From positions 62,001 to 126,000 of the forward strand of contig CAZFDT010000004.1 of assembly GCA_964518335.1 (NCBI GenBank): a stretch of DNA of 64,000 bases. The letters are read 5' to 3'. The notes beneath the pieces were generated by a model. It was given only the letters and a program-made list of their open reading frames with translations, ran no database searches and was not told the origin of the DNA. Source of the DNA: CAZFDT01 sp964518335. Its GTDB lineage: Bacteria; Planctomycetota; Phycisphaerae; Phycisphaerales; Phycisphaeraceae. Position 1 is the stretch's first letter; each line of letters begins with the position of its first letter. Of the stretch, positions 1-10,240 are shown piece by piece. Made by a program: the position numbers and the translations under genes.

Positions 1-842
1 GACGAATCGATCCCGCCCGACAAGAAGCACCCCAGCGGCACGTCCGCCTCCAGCCGTGTGCTGACCGCCTCCATCAGCACCTCACGCGTGGACGCCACCG
101 CCCCCAGCGACGTGCTCGTCAGCGATATCGGCGGCGGCTGCCAATACTGATGCGTCGTCACGGCGCCCTGGGCGTCCACCACCATAAGGTGCGCTGCGGC
201 AATCTCTTCGATGCCATCGATCAACGATGCCCGGAACGTGTAGCCCAGGCGCAGGTAGTTGCGCAGGGCCGAAGGGTTGATGCCCGGTCGCAGGCCAGAC
301 GGCAGTCCCGCGCGGACCGTGGCCGCCAGACTTGCAAAGCACAGTTCGCGGTCACGCCTGAACACGTACAGCGGCTTTTTGCCCGTGCGGTCGCGCACCA
401 GCACCAGACGCTGGGCGTCCTCATCCCAGATGGCGAACGCGAACATTCCGTGCAGGTGTTTGGGCAACTCCAGCCCCCACTGGCGGTAGCCCAGCAGCAG
501 CACCTCGGTGTCGCTGTGATCGCTGGTGAAGCGATGCCCGAGTTTTTCGAGCTGTTGCCGCAACGCGCGGTGGTTGTAGATCTCGCCGTTGAACACCAGG
601 TGCAGCGGCCCGCCCCCGCTGGCGCCGCCCGCCAGGTCCGCCGCCCTGGCCACGTGCATCGGCTGCTGACCCGACAGCAGGTCGATGATCGCCAATCGCG
701 TATGCACCAGGGCGCAGCGCTCATACGCGGCAATGCCCTCGCCGTCGGGCCCGCGATGGCGAAGGTGGTCGCGCATCGCCTCCAACCGTCGGCGCTCGAT
801 TGGCTGGTCATCAAACCGGACGATGCCCGCAATGCCGCACAT
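1..842 (-). CDS. asnB: Asparagine synthetase (glutamine-hydrolysing), N-terminal part, cut by window edge
   Basis: Translating the minus strand from the ATG at 842 gives an open frame of about 280 codons that runs off the left edge. It begins MCGIAG, so the catalytic N-terminal Cys of class II glutamine amidotransferases follows Met directly. RHRGPDGEG (about residue 30), FNGEIYNH (about 90) and DRTGKKPLY (about 150) are glutaminase-domain signatures. The window edge falls just after FLSGGIDSS, the PP-loop ATP-binding motif of the synthetase domain. The enzyme makes asparagine from aspartate, glutamine and ATP. About half the protein is missing here. Relatives that amidate other substrates in polysaccharide clusters share these motifs, so the exact role depends on the unseen neighbours. 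The frame was read directly because no closed ORF covers it. Confidence 0.93.
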   Translation of the reverse strand, partial: MCGIAGIVRFDDQPIERRRLEAMRDHLRHRGPDGEGIAAYERCALVHTRLAIIDLLSGQQPMHVARAADLAGGASGGGPLHLVFNGEIYNHRALRQQLEKLGHRFTSDHSDTEVLLLGYRQWGLELPKHLHGMFAFAIWDEDAQRLVLVRDRTGKKPLYVFRRDRELCFASLAATVRAGLPSGLRPGINPSALRNYLRLGYTFRASLIDGIEEIAAAHLMVVDAQGAVTTHQYWQPPPISLTSTSLGAVASTREVLMEAVSTRLEADVPLGCFLSGGIDS

Positions 843-850
843 GGGCGGGC

Positions 851-872
851 ATCATACAAGCTGGCAAGCCAG
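851..872 (-). promoter_or_regulatory. Candidate -10 box and inverted repeat before asnB
   Basis: On the minus strand TATGAT (856 to 851) lies eight bases before the asnB ATG. A CTGGC-aa-GCCAG inverted repeat (861-872) sits directly upstream, where a -10-proximal operator could be. No good -35 hexamer is visible. If the -10 call is right, the transcript has almost no leader. Confidence 0.35.
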
Positions 873-964
873 CCCCCGCGCCGGCGACCAGCCCAGCCAC
901 GTTCGGATGGCGCCAGGCGGCCATTCTTTGGGCAGAATAAGGGTTTGTTTCCGATAGATCGGGC

Positions 965-2203
965 ATGGTGCTCGATCAGGTTCCCCAGGCTCTGGCGGCC
1001 GAACTGCTCGACGTGGTGGACCGCGCCAAGGATGCGCGGTTGAGTCTGCTGCGGCAGTTGCGCGAGGTCGAGGGGCGCGTGGCGGCGGTGACGCAGGCGG
1101 CGCGGCCGCCGGGCGAGCACGCCGACGCCCTGTTGCGCCGCATCGCCGAGGCCGAAGCCAGGTTGGCCCAGCGCCTGGCGGAACTGACCCGGGCCGAGGC
1201 GGGGTTGACGCGCCACACCGACGCGGCGCTGCGGATTGAGGCGAGCCTGTCGAAGCTGTCGGCGGCGTTTCAGGAACAGCTCGACGTGGTACGGCCGGCG
1301 GCCAAGGAGGTCGGCCAGATCAAGCAGCAGCTGCGCGACGCCGCTCATGCCGCGATCGAGCAGACGCGCATCTCGCTGGAGGCGTTGCGTTCGCCCGTGC
1401 AGGAGGAGCTGGCAAAGCTCGAGCAGGTGGAGCAGGCCGCAGCCAACCAGGTGCAGGCCACTCGCCACCGTGTCGAACAGGCCATGGCACGTTCGCTGCA
1501 GTTGTTTGAGGAGCGGGCTGGCGAGTCGCTGGCCAGGTTTACAGAGCAACTGCGTCAGGCCGTCGATCAGCGCGTGGATGAGCGGATCGACCGCGTCAAC
1601 GAGCAACTTGACCACCATCTGCGGGCGGTCAACCACCGCCTGCTGGCACAACAGCAGCAGATCGATGACCTGCTCGATCAGCGACAGGAGCGGGCTCTGA
1701 CGATGCTGGCTGACGCCGAGAGTGTGATGGAACAGTGTGCGGCACACTTCGATGAGGCCCAGCGGACGGTCAACCAGCGACTTCTGCAGCAGCAACGCGA
1801 GTTGACGGCTCTGTTGGACCAGCGCCATCATGACGCCATCGAGGTGATCAAGGCCACGCAGCCCGATGTGGCGTTTGTGGTGACGGACTTGGCCGCCGAG
1901 GTGCGCAAGCATCTGCAGGCCCACTTGGACACGGCGATCGCCGACGCCACTGCATCACTGCAGCATCAGGCGGATCGTCTTCGCCAGGCAATTGCCGCAA
2001 ATATGCAGGGGATCGCGTCTCCCCTTGGCACTGAGTTGGATGCTCCCCCCGCGGATAGCGAGCAGCCTCCCTCGTCGGCGGCAGCCGAAGTCGTCTCCAC
2101 AGACCAGCTTGCCGCGCCCATGCAGGAGATGGCGGCTCGTGTGGGGGCCCTGCCACGAGTGGCGTCGCCCCAGTTGATCGACTCATCGCTGCACGTTGGG
2201 TGA
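965..2203 (+). CDS. Coiled-coil protein of unknown function
   Basis: The 412-residue product has no recognisable catalytic motif. From about residue 20 to 330 it is almost wholly charged, Gln/Glu/Arg/Leu-rich sequence with heptad-like spacing, for example repeated patterns of the type QRVDERIDRVNEQLD and LLAQQQQIDDLLDQRQ. This predicts a long, possibly rod-like coiled coil. There is no signal peptide or membrane segment, and the last 70 residues are Pro/Ala/Ser-rich and probably disordered. It is divergent from asnB with 122 bases between the starts. The ATG at 965 has no clear ribosome binding site. Rod proteins of this kind can be scaffolds, chromosome-organising or cell-shape proteins, but nothing here selects among these. 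Confidence 0.75.
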   Translation: MVLDQVPQALAAELLDVVDRAKDARLSLLRQLREVEGRVAAVTQAARPPGEHADALLRRIAEAEARLAQRLAELTRAEAGLTRHTDAALRIEASLSKLSAAFQEQLDVVRPAAKEVGQIKQQLRDAAHAAIEQTRISLEALRSPVQEELAKLEQVEQAAANQVQATRHRVEQAMARSLQLFEERAGESLARFTEQLRQAVDQRVDERIDRVNEQLDHHLRAVNHRLLAQQQQIDDLLDQRQERALTMLADAESVMEQCAAHFDEAQRTVNQRLLQQQRELTALLDQRHHDAIEVIKATQPDVAFVVTDLAAEVRKHLQAHLDTAIADATASLQHQADRLRQAIAANMQGIASPLGTELDAPPADSEQPPSSAAAEVVSTDQLAAPMQEMAARVGALPRVASPQLIDSSLHVG

Positions 2204-2235
2204 ACAACCTACCGCATGGCTCGACGGGACGGCTA

Positions 2236-3912
2236 TCACAACTGCTGGAAGAAATCATTGCCCTTGTCATCGACGATGATGAAGGCGGGGAAGTTGATCA
2301 CGTCGATCTTGCGGATGGCTTCCATGCCCAGGTCCTCGAAATCGACGAGTTCGACTTTGCGGATGTTTTCGGCGGCGAGGATCGCGGCGGGGCCGCCGAT
2401 CGAGCCGAGGTAAAACCCGCCGTGCTTCTTGCAGGCGTCGGTGACGGCTTTGCTGCGGTTGCCCTTGGCGATCATCACGAAGCTGCCGCCTTGCGACTGG
2501 AAGAGATCGACGTAGGAGTCCATGCGGCCGGCGGTGGTGGGGCCGAAGCTGCCGCTGGGCATGCCCTCGGGCGTCTTGGCGGGACCGGCGTAGTAGACGG
2601 GATAGTCCTTCATGTACTGCGGCATCGGTTTGCCGGCGTCGAGCATTTCCTTGATGCGGGCGTGGGCCACATCGCGCGCGACGATGAGCGTGCCGGTGAG
2701 GTTAAGCCGGGTCTTGACGGGGAACTGGCTGAGGATCTTGCGGACCGCATCCATGCCGGCGTTGAGGTTGACGTTGACCGGCGGGGCGAGTTCGGGGGCG
2801 TGGTCGGGCAGGTACTTCGCCGGCTGCGTCTCGAGCTGTTCGAGGAACACGCCGTCGCGGGTGATCTTGCCCTTGACGTTGCGGTCGGCTGAGCAGGACA
2901 CACCCAGGCCGATGGGGCAGCTCGCCGCGTGACGAGGCATGCGGATGACGCGGATGTCGTGGGCGAAGTACTTGCCGCCGAACTGGGCGCCCAGGCCGCA
3001 GTCGCAAGCGATTTGATAAACCTTCTTCTCCCATTCGAGGTCGCGGAACGCCCGGCCTCCGGCGCTGCCGGTCGTCGGCAGCGTGTCGTAATACTTCGCC
3101 GACGCGAGTTTGACGGTCTTGAGGTTGGTCTCGGCGCTGGTGCCACCAATGACGAGGGCGATGTGATAAGGCGGGCATGCGGCAGTGCCCAAGTCGGTGA
3201 GCTTGGCTCTAATGAACTCGGTCAGCGACTTCTCGTTGAGCACGGCAGGCGTGGATTGGTAGAGGTAGCTCTTATTCGCGCTGCCGCCGCCTTTACTGAC
3301 GAACAGGAACTCGTAGCCGTCGGCGTGACCCTCGGAGGTTTCCGCAAACAGGTCGATCTGGGCCGGCAAATTGTTGGCGGTGTTCTTCTCCTTGAACATC
3401 TCCAGCGCCGCGATCTGCGAGTAGCGCAGGTTGCGATGTTGCCACGTCTCATAGACCCCTTCGCTCAGGGCCTGGGCATCATCGAAGTCGGTCAGGACAT
3501 TGCGGCCCTTCTTGCCCAGGACGATCGCTGTGCCCGTGTCCTGGCAGGAGGGCAGTTGCCCGGCCGCACTGACGATCGCGTTCTGAATCTGCGTGTAGCA
3601 GACGAAGCGGTCGTTGTCAGACGCCTCGGGGTCGTCGAGCATGCGGCGAAGCGACGCCAGGTGCGCCCCGCGGAAGTAGAAGCTGATGTCCGCAAAGGCC
3701 TCCTGTGCGAGCAGCTTGAGGGCCGACGGCTCGACCTTCAGGTAGTTGCGGCCGCCCACCTGCACCTCGCTGATGCCTTCTTTGGTCAGCAGGCGATACT
3801 CAGCATCGTCGTGACCGAGCTGAATCGTCGGCTCGTATGCGAAGCCACCGTTCTTGGCAGGCGCCGGGGGGCATGCAGCAGACCGTTGCGTGGGCAGAGA
3901 GATCGTCGTCAT
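2236..3912 (-). CDS. fumA: Fumarate hydratase class I (4Fe-4S)
   Basis: A 558-residue class I fumarase, the single-chain form with fused alpha and beta parts. The alpha part carries PSCQDTGTA, CDCGLGAQFGG and SCPIGLGVSC, which supply the three Cys ligands of the 4Fe-4S cluster. The beta part carries PVYYAGPAKTPEGMPSGSFGPTT and the tail GGPAAILAAENI typical of the family. It interconverts fumarate and malate in the TCA cycle and is oxygen-labile in characterised homologues. The ATG at 3912 (MTTISLP) is preferred; seven further in-frame residues upstream look non-coding. It lies tail to tail with the coiled-coil gene (33 bases apart). A class II fumarase lies about 2 kb away. Confidence 0.95.
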   Translation of the reverse strand: MTTISLPTQRSAACPPAPAKNGGFAYEPTIQLGHDDAEYRLLTKEGISEVQVGGRNYLKVEPSALKLLAQEAFADISFYFRGAHLASLRRMLDDPEASDNDRFVCYTQIQNAIVSAAGQLPSCQDTGTAIVLGKKGRNVLTDFDDAQALSEGVYETWQHRNLRYSQIAALEMFKEKNTANNLPAQIDLFAETSEGHADGYEFLFVSKGGGSANKSYLYQSTPAVLNEKSLTEFIRAKLTDLGTAACPPYHIALVIGGTSAETNLKTVKLASAKYYDTLPTTGSAGGRAFRDLEWEKKVYQIACDCGLGAQFGGKYFAHDIRVIRMPRHAASCPIGLGVSCSADRNVKGKITRDGVFLEQLETQPAKYLPDHAPELAPPVNVNLNAGMDAVRKILSQFPVKTRLNLTGTLIVARDVAHARIKEMLDAGKPMPQYMKDYPVYYAGPAKTPEGMPSGSFGPTTAGRMDSYVDLFQSQGGSFVMIAKGNRSKAVTDACKKHGGFYLGSIGGPAAILAAENIRKVELVDFEDLGMEAIRKIDVINFPAFIIVDDKGNDFFQQL

Positions 3913-3952
3913 AGTCACAAAAGAATAGCACACGCCGGTCCTTTGATCTACC

Positions 3953-3977
3953 GCGTGTGTGACACGCCTGATACAAT
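3953..3977 (+). promoter_or_regulatory. Candidate promoter and operator of the BrnT-type module
   Basis: TACAAT (3972-3977) is a good -10 box 27 bases before the brnT ATG. Immediately upstream is the inverted repeat GCGTGT-gtg-ACACGC (3953-3967), and a further ACACGC half-site lies at 3930-3935. An operator over the promoter fits the autoregulation known for BrnT/BrnA systems. A ribosome binding site GAGGG lies at 3994-3998. Confidence 0.5.
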
Positions 3978-4004
3978 ATTCGCATGCGACTTTGAGGGTG
4001 GCCT

Positions 4005-4295
4005 ATGGCAACCACGCATGAGCGGTTCGAGTGGGACGATGCCAAGGCCGCGACTAACCTGACCAAGCACGGGGTGAGCTTCAACGCCGCCCGTATCGCG
4101 CTAAAGCAGGACGAACAGGCATACGAAGAAGAGGACACGAAGAAGGATTACGGCGAGAAGCGGGTCAACAGCGTCGTTCGCGCGGGCCGTGCAGTGCTGA
4201 CGGTGTGCTGGACGCTGCGGGGGCAGGTGACGCGAATCATCTCCGCACGAATGGCCAGCCGTCAGGAAAGGAAGCGATATGACGAACTTGGATGA
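4005..4295 (+). CDS. brnT: BrnT-family toxin (DUF497), type II toxin-antitoxin
   Basis: A 96-residue protein with the BrnT/DUF497 layout: FEWDDAKAATNLTKHGVSF at the N-terminus, a central acidic helix, then a C-terminal half ending in TRIISARMASRQERKRYDE, the family's conserved RIISAR.A...E...Y end. BrnT proteins are small ribonuclease-fold toxins that inhibit translation and are neutralised by the partner encoded downstream. The usual middle segment (roughly EERFVAIG...) is replaced here by EEEDTKKDYGEKRVNSVVRAG, so catalytic residues should be checked. The stop overlaps the next gene by 17 bases, as in BrnTA pairs. Confidence 0.85.
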   Translation: MATTHERFEWDDAKAATNLTKHGVSFNAARIALKQDEQAYEEEDTKKDYGEKRVNSVVRAGRAVLTVCWTLRGQVTRIISARMASRQERKRYDELG

Positions 4296-4575
4296 CATTC
4301 CCCCCGAGCGCCTGGTGCGCTCGACCGCCGAAGATGCTGAAGCCTGGGCCCAGTCGCCTGAAGGCCGCGCCGAAATGGAGCGCCTGGCCAAAATGAGCGA
4401 CGAAATGAGCGACGAAGACATCGACTTCTCCGACATCCCCGAACTCACCGGCGACCCGGCGTCGCGCGTCGAACGCCTCCTTGACGAAGTCGGCGACGAC
4501 CCCGCCACCCTTCTCACCGTCCTCGACGCCGTCACCCGCCGCCTCCGCGCCGCCACCACCCGCAAAGCTGGCTGA
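4279..4575 (+). CDS. Atypical BrnA-like antitoxin
   Basis: A 98-residue acidic protein whose start overlaps the toxin gene by 17 bases, with a strong ribosome binding site (AAGGAAG at 4268-4273). Residues around 45-55 read SDEDIDFSDIPELTG, matching the DIDFSDIPE(L) neck that precedes the DNA-binding part of BrnA antitoxins. The C-terminal half is not a recognisable ribbon-helix-helix. It instead reads VERLLDEVGDDPATLLTVLDAVTRRLRAATTRK, a probable helical domain. Position and neck motif make it the antitoxin; the altered C-terminus means the DNA-binding or toxin-binding mode may differ. It could alternatively be a degenerated antitoxin. Confidence 0.7.
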   Translation: MTNLDDIPPERLVRSTAEDAEAWAQSPEGRAEMERLAKMSDEMSDEDIDFSDIPELTGDPASRVERLLDEVGDDPATLLTVLDAVTRRLRAATTRKAG

Positions 4576-4674
4576 AGGATGCCGCTTTTGCACTGGTGTT
4601 TTCTGAGAGCAATGTGGAGTTGAGTGCTTTTGGGGGGATGCATTTCGACTACGCCAGCGATAGACTCGATGGTG

Positions 4675-5610
4675 ATGTTCTGCCGCCAGTGCCTCTATCC
4701 GCTGCAGCACCTGACGAGCCGGGCGTGTCCCGAGTGTGGCCAGGCGTTCGATCCGCAACGGCCCGAGACTTATCTCACTGATGCCCAGCGTCCCCGGCAA
4801 CGTGGGTTGGCCCTGATGAGTGCCGGCGCGATCGGGGCCTACGCTCTCGTCATTCTCATACACGTTGTCGGCACCCCGCTTGGCGATCCGCTCGGCTTCG
4901 CCTTTGACGTGACGATGCTCGTGCTGGCGATCCCGCTCAAGATCGCTGCGCTTGTCGGAGTTCTGCTCATCCTCATCGACACCTCTCGACTCGTGGCCGG
5001 CAACGCCAAGGCCACCGTTACTGTGGGCCTGTGCTGGTCTGCGATTGGGCTTGGCTGGGTGGCGCTGATGGCGCTGTTTCGCGATCCCATGGCGAACCTG
5101 CTTTCAAATGCGGCTGTGAAATATCTGGTGACATACGATCCGGACCAGTACGGGCGAGGCGCCGAGTTCATTCGTCGCTGGACAAACGGCGAGATTGTTC
5201 TGGTTGAAGCGTCGCTCGTTCTTGTACTCGCATGGTCGCAGATCGGTGTGGGGTACTGGCTCGGTCGGGAAGTCGGCGTAAGAGTGGTATTGCCATTCGT
5301 GGTACCGGTGCTTCTCGTGGTCCATGCCGCTATGTTTGATCTCTTTCAACTCGATTGGGACAACTTCCACAGCGATATTTTCAGTGGCGGGCTGCTCATG
5401 GACATAATGGTTCCGTTCTTCCCCACCGACCCCTACAGCTCGATCGGCACCCTGTGCTACACCGGTGTTGCCGCCGGGTGGTACGTCCTGGATAGACGTA
5501 CCCACAGGGACAAACTGCATCTGCCGCCGGGCGAGAATGTGCCGATCGCCGCTTCATTGGAGGTATGTCATGACCAATGCGCCTGCCTCGGGAGAACCAA
5601 CACGAATTGA
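4675..5610 (+). CDS. Zinc-ribbon multi-pass membrane protein
   Basis: The product starts MFCRQCLYPLQHL and continues with ACPECGQAFDP, giving a CxxC...CxxC zinc ribbon of the kind common at the N-terminus of planctomycete membrane proteins. About 35 residues later come six or so hydrophobic helices (for example ALMSAGAIGAYALVILIHVV, MLVLAIPLKIAALVGVLLILI, IGLGWVALMALF, EIVLVEASLVLVLAWS, VVLPFVVPVLLVVHAAMF). Function is unknown. ATG 4675 is chosen because a TAGACT -10-like box ends at 4666; ATG 4669 is the alternative. The 3' end overlaps fumC by 41 bases. Confidence 0.7.
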   Translation: MFCRQCLYPLQHLTSRACPECGQAFDPQRPETYLTDAQRPRQRGLALMSAGAIGAYALVILIHVVGTPLGDPLGFAFDVTMLVLAIPLKIAALVGVLLILIDTSRLVAGNAKATVTVGLCWSAIGLGWVALMALFRDPMANLLSNAAVKYLVTYDPDQYGRGAEFIRRWTNGEIVLVEASLVLVLAWSQIGVGYWLGREVGVRVVLPFVVPVLLVVHAAMFDLFQLDWDNFHSDIFSGGLLMDIMVPFFPTDPYSSIGTLCYTGVAAGWYVLDRRTHRDKLHLPPGENVPIAASLEVCHDQCACLGRTNTN

Positions 5611-7018
5611 ACGCGACTCGATGGGCGAGATGACCTTGCCCGCGGACGCCCTGTGGGGCGCCAGCACACAGCGGGCGGTGGAGAACTTTCCCATCGCGAA
5701 GCGGCCGATGTCGTCCGAGATCATCCATGCCTTCGGGTATCTCAAGAAGGCGTGTGCTATTGTCAACCGCGACTTGGGAAAACTTCCCGCAGACAAGGCT
5801 CAGGCGATCATCGACGTGTGCGACGAGATCATCGCGGGCCAGCTTGACGATCACTTCCCCGTCGATATCTACCAGACCGGCAGCGGCACCTCGACGAACA
5901 TGAACGTCAACGAGGTGATCGCCAACCGCGCCGCGCAGAAGGCGGGAAAACCCATCGGTGATCGTTCACTGCTGCACCCCAACGACCACGTCAACATGGG
6001 GCAGTCGAGCAACGATACGTTCCCGACGGCGATGCACATCGCCGCGGCTGTCAGTATTGCTCGACAGTTGATGCCAAGCCTCAAGCGGCTTCATAGCGAA
6101 CTGTTTTCCAAGGCAGGCCAGTGGCAGTCAACGATCAAGGTTGGCAGAACGCACTTGATGGATGCGACACCGATTCGCGTGGGTCAAGTATTCAAGGGCT
6201 ATACGACGCAAGCTCGCTATTCGCTTGAACGAGCCAACATTGCGCTGTGCCATATGGTGAACGGTTTACCGATAGGCGGCACCGCTGTAGGCACTGGGAT
6301 TAATGCACATCCGCAGTTCGGCGAACGTGTCGCCGAATCGCTGTCGAAACAACTCGACTTGCACGAATTTGCGGAAGCCGAGAACCATCCCGAAGCACAA
6401 GCAGCGAAGGATTCTTTTGTCGGGGCACACGGCCATCTCAAGACCATCGCCGTCAGTCTCACGAAGATCGCCAACGACATCCGCCACCTGGGCAGCGGGC
6501 CGCGGTGTGGACTTGGTGAGCTGCAGTTACCCGAGATTCAACCCGGCAGCTCGATCATGCCGGGGAAGGTCAACCCGGTGATCTGCGAGAGCGTGATGCA
6601 GGTCGCCTGCCGTGTCATTGGCAACGACGCGGTTGTCACCACCGCGGCCCTCGGCGGGGTCGGGTCGCTGTTCGAGCTTAACGTCGCCATGCCCGTGATG
6701 GCCGAGGCAATGCTCGAATCGATCCACCTGCTCGCCAACGTCACCAACGTGTTCGTCGATAAGTTGCTCGTCGGCCTGCAGGTCAACCGCGAACGATGTG
6801 AATCCCTCGTCGAGCAGTCGCTGATGATGGTCACCGCGCTCGCTCCCGTGCTGGGTTACGACGCCGCAGCCAAGCTCGCCAAGCAAGCGTGGAGTGAAAA
6901 CAAGACCATTCGTCAGCTCGTGCTCGAACAGAAGATGCTCAGTGTCAATCAGCTCAACGAACTGCTCGACCCGCGGAAGATGACGGAACCCGGGGGTGAA
7001 GGTGTGGCGGGGGGCTGA
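5570..7018 (+). CDS. fumC: Fumarate hydratase class II
   Basis: A 482-residue class II (Fe-independent) fumarase of the aspartase/fumarase superfamily. It shows RIERDSMGEMTLPADALWGASTQRA at the N-terminus, SGTSTNMNVNEV, HPNDHVNMGQSSNDTFPTAMH, the active-site loop GSSIMPGKVNPV (around residue 330) and the C-terminal L...KMTEPG. It catalyses fumarate/malate interconversion in the TCA cycle and, unlike class I, tolerates oxygen. The ATG at 5570 has GGAGG at 5559-5563. It overlaps the preceding membrane-protein gene by 41 bases and is overlapped at its 3' end, on the other strand, by the polymerase gene. Confidence 0.97.
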   Translation: MTNAPASGEPTRIERDSMGEMTLPADALWGASTQRAVENFPIAKRPMSSEIIHAFGYLKKACAIVNRDLGKLPADKAQAIIDVCDEIIAGQLDDHFPVDIYQTGSGTSTNMNVNEVIANRAAQKAGKPIGDRSLLHPNDHVNMGQSSNDTFPTAMHIAAAVSIARQLMPSLKRLHSELFSKAGQWQSTIKVGRTHLMDATPIRVGQVFKGYTTQARYSLERANIALCHMVNGLPIGGTAVGTGINAHPQFGERVAESLSKQLDLHEFAEAENHPEAQAAKDSFVGAHGHLKTIAVSLTKIANDIRHLGSGPRCGLGELQLPEIQPGSSIMPGKVNPVICESVMQVACRVIGNDAVVTTAALGGVGSLFELNVAMPVMAEAMLESIHLLANVTNVFVDKLLVGLQVNRERCESLVEQSLMMVTALAPVLGYDAAAKLAKQAWSENKTIRQLVLEQKMLSVNQLNELLDPRKMTEPGGEGVAGG

Positions 7019-8279
7019 CATGGGGGATGGTGCCGCAAGATGAAGATGTGTGCGTATCGTGCATGGTCCACTTTGTGGGCTCGTCAGGCACGCGGCCAAA
7101 AGCGATCTTGTCGTCCATGTATTGGCGGCAATGGTGAATGCCTGCGAAATACACGGTGTGGTCGCCGTAGCGCCGGTTGAGGCGGTCGATGGTGTGGGCA
7201 AGTTGCTCGCGTCGCTGGTCGGCGGGGAAAAGCGGGGCAGTGGTGGAAGCGACGTTGGTCAGGTCGGTGAGGGTGATGCCGACTTTTTTGGGGGTTTCGT
7301 GCGTGCGACGTTGGCGTCGCCAAAGCGTCTCAAAGTGTTCAACCAGTGTCAGCGTATCCTGCGTGCCGGGCAGGGCGGTCTCCTCGTGCCAGTGTCGGCC
7401 CGACTCGTATGACACATCCGCGTGCAAGCGATGCGCCCAGTAGCCGTGATGGCGCAGGCGGAATGCAGCCTTGTGCAGCAGGCGGGTGAGCATCGCATGG
7501 GCTCCGCTGTCGCTGCGGAACTCCGGGGCAAGCACGTTGGCGTGGCCCATGGAGGAGCGGTGCGTCGCCTGCTCGGGCATGTCGACGCCGTGGAACCCGC
7601 ACCACCAGTGCTCGCCCTGCACGCCGCCCCAGAGTTGCGCGACGCGCCGGCGAGGCAGCGGCCACAGGTCGGCGACGCTGCAGATGCCCTGAGCGTTAAG
7701 CCGGTTGAGCATGTTGGATCCGATGCCCGGGAAATCGTTGAGCTTCAGTGCGAGCAGTTTGCCCGGCAGGTCGTTGGGCGTGAGTACGGTCAGGCCGTCG
7801 GGCTTCTGCATGTCGCAAGCGGTCTTGGCCAGCAGTCGCGACGGCGCGATGCCGATGCTGCAGGTGAGGTGCTCGCCCACGTCGTTGCGCAGTTGCCGCT
7901 TGATGCGATGGGCGATGGCAATGGCCGCATCCGGTGTGCGTTCGCCGCCGATCAGCCGCACCGCCGCTTCGTCGATCGAATACACCTTGTGGATCGGAGC
8001 GTGCAGGTCGATCGCCCGGAGAATGCGGTGATGCACTTCGACATAGAACGCCGGTCGCGCCCGAACCACGACCAGACCCGGACACATCCGTTTGGCCTCG
8101 CCCACACGGGTGCCCGTCTTGACCCCGAACCGCTTGGCCTCGACGCTCGCCGCGATGCAACAGGTGTGGTCGCTATCGACCGGCGCTACCGCCACGGGCC
8201 GTCCCCGCAGCGCCGGCCGGAATTGCTGCTCGACCGCGGCGAAGTAGCTGTTCATGTCCAGAAAGAGCCAGTTGACCAT
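6954..8279 (-). CDS. Y-family DNA polymerase (DinB/Pol IV-like)
   Basis: A 441-residue translesion polymerase. LFLDMNSYFAAVEQQ near the N-terminus supplies the first metal-binding Asp, VYSIDEAAVRL (about residue 100) the second Asp/Glu pair, and CSIGIAPSRLLAKTACDMQKP follows as in DinB. NDFPGIGSNMLNRL is the helix-hairpin-helix of the thumb, and the little-finger region follows. The palm motif SIDEA differs slightly from the usual SLDEA. After KIAFGRVPDEP, where relatives tend to stop, come about 35 Ser/Pro/His-rich residues encoded antisense to fumC; they may be run-through rather than domain. ATG 8279 (MVNWLFLD) is preferred over a start five codons upstream. Confidence 0.88.
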   Translation of the reverse strand: MVNWLFLDMNSYFAAVEQQFRPALRGRPVAVAPVDSDHTCCIAASVEAKRFGVKTGTRVGEAKRMCPGLVVVRARPAFYVEVHHRILRAIDLHAPIHKVYSIDEAAVRLIGGERTPDAAIAIAHRIKRQLRNDVGEHLTCSIGIAPSRLLAKTACDMQKPDGLTVLTPNDLPGKLLALKLNDFPGIGSNMLNRLNAQGICSVADLWPLPRRRVAQLWGGVQGEHWWCGFHGVDMPEQATHRSSMGHANVLAPEFRSDSGAHAMLTRLLHKAAFRLRHHGYWAHRLHADVSYESGRHWHEETALPGTQDTLTLVEHFETLWRRQRRTHETPKKVGITLTDLTNVASTTAPLFPADQRREQLAHTIDRLNRRYGDHTVYFAGIHHCRQYMDDKIAFGRVPDEPTKWTMHDTHTSSSCGTIPHVSPPPHLHPRVPSSSAGRAVR

Positions 8280-8329
8280 GGCAGGACCAATCAAATACCT
8301 AACCCATCATATCGGCCGAGGCGGGTCGA

Positions 8330-8335
8330 TACAAT
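8330..8335 (+). promoter_or_regulatory. Candidate -10 box of mnmG
   Basis: TACAAT ends nine bases before the mnmG ATG and no ribosome binding site intervenes, so the mRNA would be leaderless or nearly so. The -35 region is not recognisable. Confidence 0.4.
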
Positions 8336-8344
8336 CCCCCGCTC

Positions 8345-10240
<1,896 letters not shown>

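Noticed and set aside
221..1924. Long minus-strand ORF (567 codons) across the coiled-coil gene and asnB
   Set aside because: It is out of frame with the asnB translation, which has all family motifs, and lies opposite the coiled-coil gene. Its sequence is a Leu/Arg-rich shadow with no family features.
2929..4062. Plus-strand ORF of 377 codons opposite fumA
   Set aside because: Antisense shadow typical of GC-rich DNA; the fumA frame contains all cluster-binding motifs.
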